From: Bacillota bacterium
GTDB taxonomy: Bacteria; Bacillota; Clostridia; Oscillospirales; Ethanoligenentaceae
Direction: 5' to 3'
Assembly (NCBI GenBank): GCA_023391535.1
Contig: JAEWAU010000019.1
Coordinates: 1 to 17,580 of the forward strand
Length of the DNA: 17,580 bases
In this document: in pieces, positions 12,917-17,580 of the stretch
Numbering within the stretch: position 1 is the first letter of the stretch
How the letters are laid out: every line of letters begins with the position of its first letter
The notes under the pieces: model-generated
Told to the model about the DNA's origin: nothing
Database searches by the model: none
What the model saw: the letters and a program-made list of their open reading frames with translations, nothing else
Program-made: the position numbers and the translations under genes

Positions 12917-14644
12917 ATGCTCAAAGTTTACCGAAACCTCAAGCCCTTCACCTTCAGCATTCTGGGTATCGTCGTGCTGCAGTTTTTGCAGGTGATGGCA
13001 AACCTTTACCTGCCGAACCTGATGTCCGACATCACCAACTACGGCATCATGAAAGACGACGTGCCCTACATCTGGCGCACGGGCGGCTGGATGCTGCTCA
13101 TTGCCGCGGGAGGCGTCGTCTGCGCGGTCTGCTCGAGCTTCCTCGGCTCGCGCACCGCCATGGGGCTGGGCAGCAGCCTGCGCAGCCAGATCTTCCGCCA
13201 TGTGGAAAGCTTCTCGCTTCACGAATTCGACCAGTTCGGCGCTTCCACGCTGATCACCCGCACCACCAACGACATCGTGCAGATCCAGTTTGTTACGGTG
13301 ATGCTGCTCAATATGATGCTCCAGGCCCCCATCACGGCGGTGGGCGGCACCATCCTCGCGGTGCAGAAGGACGCCTCAATGACCATCATCCTCGCGGTGG
13401 CCCTGCCCGTCATCGCTCTGCTCATCGGCCTGGTGGCGTGGAAAGGCATCCCGCTGTTCCGCACCGTGCAGTTCAAGATCGACAAGGTCAATCTCGTGCT
13501 GCGCGAGAAGCTCACGGGCATCCGCGTCATCCGCGCGTTCGACCGTGTGGACCACGAGGCCAAGCGCTTCGAGGCCACCAGCCGCGACCTCACCGAAACC
13601 TACATCAAGGTCAACCGCATCATGGCCGTGATGATGCCCGCCATGATGCTCGTGATGAACGGCGTCACGCTGAGCATCCTGTGGCTCGGCGCCGTCCGCA
13701 TCAGCCAGGGCTCCACCAACATCGGCAACCTCATCGCGTTCATGCAGTACGCCATGCAGATTCTGTTCGCGCTGCTCATGTTCTCGATGCTGTTCATCCT
13801 CATCCCGCGCGCACAGGCGGCCGCGGACCGCTACAATCAGGTAATGGCCACCGTGCCGGGCATCACCGATCCCAAAAACCCCGTGCATGCAAACGCGGAG
13901 GCCGGATACATCGAGTTTAAAGACGTGACGTTCCGCTACCACGGCGCCGAAATGCCGGCCGTGAGCCAGATTTCGTTTTCGGCAAAGCCCGGCGAAACCA
14001 CGGCCATCATCGGCGGCACGGGCAGCGGAAAATCCACCATCGTCAACCTCATTCCGCGGTTCTACGACCCCGAGGAGGGCGCCGTGCTGGTGGACGGCGT
14101 GGACGCGCGTACGCTGACGCAGGCCGAGCTGCGTGCCAAGATCGGTTTTGTGCCGCAGAAGGCTATCCTGTTCACGGGCACCATCGCGGATAATCTGCGC
14201 TACGGCAACGACGACGCCTCCGACGAAGCGGTGGCCCACGCCGCCGAAGTGGCGCAGGCGTCCGATTTCATCGCCGAAATGAAAGAGGGGTACGACACCC
14301 TGCTTTCGGAAGGCGGGCTCAACCTTTCCGGCGGGCAGAAGCAGCGCCTTTCCATCGCCCGCGCGCTCGTGCGCAAGCCCGAAATCTACGTGTTCGACGA
14401 CAGTTTTTCGGCCCTCGATTTTAAAACCGACGCAAAGCTCCGCGCCGCGCTGAAAAAGGAAACGAAGGATTCCACCGTCATCATCGTGGCCCAGCGCGTG
14501 GGCACCGTGATGGACGCCGACCGCATCATCGTGCTCGACGAGGGCAAAGTGGCCGGCGTGGGCAGGCACCGCGAGCTGATGGAAACCTGCGAAGTATACC
14601 GCGAGATCGTTTCCTCGCAGCTTTCAAAGGAGGAACTGGCATGA
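12917..14644 (+). CDS. Heterodimeric ABC exporter, subunit with degenerate ATPase site
   Basis: A 575-aa half-transporter with six transmembrane helices (about residues 1-310) and an ATPase domain (about 330-565). Walker A is GGTGSGKS (366-373), and the signature LSGGQ (470-474) is intact. The catalytic Glu after Walker B is replaced by Asp: V492-F-D494-D495-S. The switch His is replaced by Gln526 (VAQRVG). These are the hallmarks of the non-catalytic site in TM287/288- and BmrCD-type exporters, so this is the BmrC/TM287-like half. ATG 12917 is chosen because GGAGG lies seven bases upstream; ATG 12911 touches the ribosome binding site. The stop overlaps the next start (ATGA). Substrate is probably a drug, peptide or lipid; which one cannot be told. 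Confidence 0.92.
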   Translation: MLKVYRNLKPFTFSILGIVVLQFLQVMANLYLPNLMSDITNYGIMKDDVPYIWRTGGWMLLIAAGGVVCAVCSSFLGSRTAMGLGSSLRSQIFRHVESFSLHEFDQFGASTLITRTTNDIVQIQFVTVMLLNMMLQAPITAVGGTILAVQKDASMTIILAVALPVIALLIGLVAWKGIPLFRTVQFKIDKVNLVLREKLTGIRVIRAFDRVDHEAKRFEATSRDLTETYIKVNRIMAVMMPAMMLVMNGVTLSILWLGAVRISQGSTNIGNLIAFMQYAMQILFALLMFSMLFILIPRAQAAADRYNQVMATVPGITDPKNPVHANAEAGYIEFKDVTFRYHGAEMPAVSQISFSAKPGETTAIIGGTGSGKSTIVNLIPRFYDPEEGAVLVDGVDARTLTQAELRAKIGFVPQKAILFTGTIADNLRYGNDDASDEAVAHAAEVAQASDFIAEMKEGYDTLLSEGGLNLSGGQKQRLSIARALVRKPEIYVFDDSFSALDFKTDAKLRAALKKETKDSTVIIVAQRVGTVMDADRIIVLDEGKVAGVGRHRELMETCEVYREIVSSQLSKEELA

Positions 14645-17523
14645 GCGAGCAGAAAAACAGCAGGCCGCGGATGTTCGGCAGGCCCGGCGGCGGCGGCCAC
14701 GGAGGCCCTCCGCTCGGCCGGCCGATGGAGAAAGCGAAGGATTTCAAGGGCACGCTCCTGCGCCTGACGCGCTACCTGCGCCCTCAGATGACCAATCTCA
14801 TCGCCGTGGCGTTCTTCGCGGTGTTCGCCACCGTGTTCACCGTGCTCGGGCCGAAGATCACCGGCAACGCCATGAACGAGGTGACCGACGGCTTCGTCTC
14901 CAAATCCATCGTGCAGGGCATCGCCAAAGCGCAGCCCGACCTGAAAAAGGCCGTGAAAGCCTACGACGACGCGATCGCCGCCGCCGTAAAGCAGGCGGAC
15001 GCTATGGTGGAGCAGAAAGTGAACTCCTCCGCGGCGGCGCAGAAACAGGCCGCCATTGCACAGGGCAATGCCAAGGCAGACGCCGCCGTGGCGCAGAAAT
15101 TTGCCGCCGCGTTGGCCGCCCAGAAGCAGGCCGCCGCCGCGCAGGCCAAAGCCAAGGCCGACGCCGCCGTGGCGCAGAAGTTCGCCGCAACGGTGGCCGC
15201 TCAGAAACAGGCCGCCGAGGCGCAGGCAAAGCAGCAGGCGGAAGCGGCCGCCAAGGCGACAGTGGATGCCCAGTTTGCGGCGAAGATGCCCGGCGTGCCG
15301 TACTCGAGTTATTCCGGTTCTCAGGGGTACACGCAGGCGCTGCAGAGCGCGTATGCGCAGGCGGACGCGCAGGCGCTGAAGGCTGTGGAAACCCAGTTCG
15401 CCGCGCAGCAATCCGTAATGGACCAGCAGCTCGCCGCCGCTCAGAAACAGGCCGAAACCGTAGCCGCAACGCAGGTGGAGAAAGCCTTCGCCGCGCAGCA
15501 GCCCGCCCTGGACCAAAAGCTTGCCGACGCCAAAAAGCAGGCCGAAGCCATGGTTGCGACGCAGGTGGATAAAGCCTTCGCCGCGCAGCAATCCACGATG
15601 GATCAGAAGCTTGCCGACGCCAAAAAGCAGGCCGAAACCGCCTACAAAAGCGCCGTAACGAAAGCGTTCCTCAGCAAGATGAAGGTGACGCAGGCGCAGT
15701 TCGATACCTTCCAAAAGCTCGCCGCTCTGCCCGTGCTCACCAGCGTGAGCAATTACGGGGAGCGCGCCGATATCGCCCAGACCTTCTTCGACGATATGAA
15801 AACGCTGCCCGCCAGCATGGTGCAGAACAACAGCGCCATCTCGTCCTCCGACGTGAAAATCTCGAACATTTCCGACGCGAATCTCGGGAAATACGTCAAG
15901 GATATCCGCAAAAACGGCGGTGAGATTCCCTTCGGTGCCATCACGCAAACGTTGCTCTTTCTGCTGTTCATCTACGTGCTCTCGTCGCTCCTGAGCTTTG
16001 TGATGCAGTTTATCATGTCCACCGTGGCGCAGGAGGTCGTGTTCGAGCTGCGCCGGGATGTGGACCACAAGCTGGCCCGCATGCCGCTCAAGTATTACGA
16101 TTCGCATACGAACGGCGAAATCCTCAGCCGCATGACCAACGATATCGATACCATCTCCAGCACGCTCCAGCAGAGCCTGACGCAGCTCATCACTTCGGTG
16201 CTCCAGCTCGTGGGCTATATCATCATGATGCTCACCATAAGCCCCGTTCTCACGCTGATCGTGCTGGCCACGCTGCCTTTGTATATTCTGGTCACCATGT
16301 TCATCGCCAAGAACTCGCAGAAGTTCTACACGGCGCAGCAGAAGCACCTGGGCGAGCTTTCCGGGCACACGGAGGAAATGTTCACGGGCCACAAGATCGT
16401 CAAGGCGTTCGGCCATGAAAAGGATTCCATCGAGGTGTTCGAAGAGGCAAACAGCGAGCTCTACCGCGCGGGCTGGAAAGCCCAGTTCCTTTCGGGCGTC
16501 ATGTTCCCCGTCATGAACTTCATCAGCAACATCGGCTATGTGCTCATCTCGGTGGTGGGCGGCATCTTCGTCACCAAAACCTGGCTCAACATCGGCGACA
16601 TCACCGCTTTCATCTCCTATTCGCGCTCCTTCGCGCAGCCCATCGTGCAGACGGCGAACATCGCCAACGTCATCCAGTCCACCATCGCCTGCGCCGAGCG
16701 CGTGTTCGAGGTGCTCGACGAAGAGGAGGAGATTCCCGACCCGAAGGACGCCGTTTCGCTCGAAAATCCGCGCGGCGACATCGTGTTCGATCATGTGGAC
16801 TTCAGCTATAAGGAAAACGAGCCGCTCATCCGCGATATGAACCTTTCCATCCGGAAGGGCGACACCATCGCCATCGTCGGGCCCACGGGCGCCGGCAAAA
16901 CCACGCTCGTCAACCTGCTCATGCGTTTCTACGAAATCCAGGAAGGCAAAATCACCTTCGACGGCGTGGACCTGCGGCGTCTGAACCGCGGCAGCCTCCG
17001 CACCCTGTACGGCATGGTGCTGCAGGATACCTGGCTCTTCAACGGCACCATCGAGGATAACATCCGCTACGGCCGCATGGACGCAAGCCACGACGAAATC
17101 GTGCGCGCGGCCAGGGCGGCGCATGCGGACCACTTCATCCGCAGCCTGCCCGAAGGCTACCAAACCGTGCTCAACGAGGAAGCCTCCAACATCTCGCAGG
17201 GGCAGAAGCAGCTTCTCACCATCGCCCGCGCCATTCTGGCCGACCCCACGGTGCTCATTCTCGACGAAGCCACCAGCTCCGTGGATACCCGCACCGAGCT
17301 GCTCATCCAGAAGGCCATGAGCACGCTCATGAAGGGGCGCACCAACTTCGTCATCGCGCACCGCCTTTCCACGATCCGCGACGCCCGGATGATCCTCGTG
17401 ATGAACCACGGAACCATCATCGAAAAGGGCAACCATCAGGATCTGATGGCGCAAAACGGCTTCTACGCCGACCTTTACAACAGCCAGTTCACCGGCCCCT
17501 CGGTGGACGAACAGGCGGTCTGA
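14641..17523 (+). CDS. Heterodimeric ABC exporter, catalytic subunit with giant repeat-rich external domain
   Basis: A 960-aa half-transporter; members of this group are usually about 580-680 aa. Helix 1 is at about residues 52-72 and helix 2 begins near 438. Between them lie about 360 residues predicted to face outside: a lead-in (75-118), three 27-residue repeats (119-199), a turn rich in Tyr, Ser, Gly and Pro (217-231), three 30-residue repeats (250-339), then a non-repeated part (345-437). The ATPase domain is the consensus half: Walker A GPTGAGKTT (747-755, Lys753), Walker B Asp875 with catalytic Glu876, and switch His907. The signature deviates (ISQGQ, 851-855), as expected for the subunit that completes the partner's degenerate site. 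BmrD of Bacillus has a smaller insertion at the same place. AAAGGAGG (14626-14633) drives the coupled ATG. Confidence 0.92.
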   Translation: MSEQKNSRPRMFGRPGGGGHGGPPLGRPMEKAKDFKGTLLRLTRYLRPQMTNLIAVAFFAVFATVFTVLGPKITGNAMNEVTDGFVSKSIVQGIAKAQPDLKKAVKAYDDAIAAAVKQADAMVEQKVNSSAAAQKQAAIAQGNAKADAAVAQKFAAALAAQKQAAAAQAKAKADAAVAQKFAATVAAQKQAAEAQAKQQAEAAAKATVDAQFAAKMPGVPYSSYSGSQGYTQALQSAYAQADAQALKAVETQFAAQQSVMDQQLAAAQKQAETVAATQVEKAFAAQQPALDQKLADAKKQAEAMVATQVDKAFAAQQSTMDQKLADAKKQAETAYKSAVTKAFLSKMKVTQAQFDTFQKLAALPVLTSVSNYGERADIAQTFFDDMKTLPASMVQNNSAISSSDVKISNISDANLGKYVKDIRKNGGEIPFGAITQTLLFLLFIYVLSSLLSFVMQFIMSTVAQEVVFELRRDVDHKLARMPLKYYDSHTNGEILSRMTNDIDTISSTLQQSLTQLITSVLQLVGYIIMMLTISPVLTLIVLATLPLYILVTMFIAKNSQKFYTAQQKHLGELSGHTEEMFTGHKIVKAFGHEKDSIEVFEEANSELYRAGWKAQFLSGVMFPVMNFISNIGYVLISVVGGIFVTKTWLNIGDITAFISYSRSFAQPIVQTANIANVIQSTIACAERVFEVLDEEEEIPDPKDAVSLENPRGDIVFDHVDFSYKENEPLIRDMNLSIRKGDTIAIVGPTGAGKTTLVNLLMRFYEIQEGKITFDGVDLRRLNRGSLRTLYGMVLQDTWLFNGTIEDNIRYGRMDASHDEIVRAARAAHADHFIRSLPEGYQTVLNEEASNISQGQKQLLTIARAILADPTVLILDEATSSVDTRTELLIQKAMSTLMKGRTNFVIAHRLSTIRDARMILVMNHGTIIEKGNHQDLMAQNGFYADLYNSQFTGPSVDEQAV
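14995..15237 (+). repeat. Three 27-codon tandem repeats in the exporter external domain
   Basis: Units 14995-15075, 15076-15156 and 15157-15237 (residues 119-145, 146-172 and 173-199). Units 2 and 3 share ADAAVAQKFAA and AAQKQAA; unit 1 is more diverged (ADAMVEQKV). The composition is mainly Ala, Gln and Lys without Cys, and without Gly or Pro except one Gly in unit 1, consistent with long helix. DNA identity between units 2 and 3 is high, indicating duplication in frame. Confidence 0.85.
15388..15657 (+). repeat. Three 30-codon tandem repeats in the exporter external domain
   Basis: Units 15388-15477, 15478-15567 and 15568-15657 (residues 250-279, 280-309 and 310-339). The consensus includes KAFAAQQ, DQKLADAKKQAE and ATQV. 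Units 2 and 3 are nearly identical at DNA level through the DQKLADAKKQAE part, pointing to recent duplication. The unit differs in length and sequence from the 27-codon set upstream. Confidence 0.85.
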
Positions 17524-17554
17524 TTTGGCCCTGCACGGCACAAAAAGCGGCGCC

Positions 17555-17580
17555 GCCGAACGGAAAGCCATCCGTTCGGC
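17555..17580 (+). terminator. Terminator hairpin of the exporter operon (cut by window end)
   Basis: Arms GCCGAACGGA (17555-17564) and TCCGTTCGGC (17571-17580) pair perfectly around AAGCCA. An A5 run and GCGGCGCC precede the left arm (from 17542), so the full stem probably continues past the window edge. Confidence 0.65.

Noticed and set aside
14995..15657. The repeats read as a CRISPR array or DNA satellite
   Set aside because: They are in-frame codon repeats without unique spacers, inside a continuous protein-coding gene.
14386..17571. Very long open frame on the minus strand opposite the exporter genes
   Set aside because: It is an effect of GC-rich codon use in the sense gene. The translation is His-, Asp- and Gly-rich without domains and lies fully antisense to a clear ABC transporter.

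Overview
The window looks like a chromosomal segment of a GC-rich, low-oxygen-adapted Bacillota (Clostridia). An Oscillospirales-type gut anaerobe is my best guess, but this rests on gene content and not on any marker gene. The pointers are strong AGGAGG-type ribosome binding sites, four TTG starts and one GTG start, a two-subunit iron-sulfur L-serine dehydratase, an ECF sigma/anti-sigma pair with LiaI-like membrane proteins, a ROK regulator, and a MarR-controlled heterodimeric ABC exporter. There are no rRNA or tRNA genes, CRISPR arrays, transposase genes or phage genes.

Layout. 1-249: a partial interspersed repeat in reverse orientation. 401-2620: metal homeostasis, with an Nramp importer (+) convergent with a ferritin-like/VIT membrane protein (-), sharing a perfect 22-bp terminator stem. 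2851-5545: a + strand block holding a small one-helix membrane protein, a degenerate ROK regulator, and a TauE/SafE permease translationally coupled to a DUF1634 protein, closed by a bidirectional terminator. 5677-7661: a - strand operon reading sigma factor, anti-sigma factor, TM2-like membrane protein, LiaI-like membrane protein. 7866-9531: the sdaAB-sdaAA serine dehydratase operon with an extended -10 promoter. 9557-9731: a second copy of the interspersed repeat, ending in a 23-bp terminator stem between convergent genes. 9765-11132: citrate synthase (-) with a promoter containing palindromes. 11312-11875: GNAT acetyltransferase (-). 12181-17523: MarR regulator followed by the two halves of an ABC exporter.

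The most unusual object is the second ABC half-transporter (14641-17523, 960 aa). It carries about 360 extra residues between transmembrane helices 1 and 2. These include three 27-residue and three 30-residue Ala/Gln/Lys-rich tandem repeats separated by a Tyr/Ser/Gly-rich turn, which together look like a long antiparallel helical hairpin outside the cell. Its partner subunit has the Asp and Gln substitutions typical of the degenerate nucleotide site of heterodimeric exporters. The MarR gene has a good promoter overlapped by a 6-3-6 palindrome, so autoregulation of the whole exporter operon is likely.

The second notable object is the interspersed repeat family. The two copies, about 9.5 kb apart and in opposite orientation, share a 5' hairpin, a 15-bp perfect core, and a 34-bp block with two mismatches, but differ by a roughly 116-bp insert present only in the first copy.
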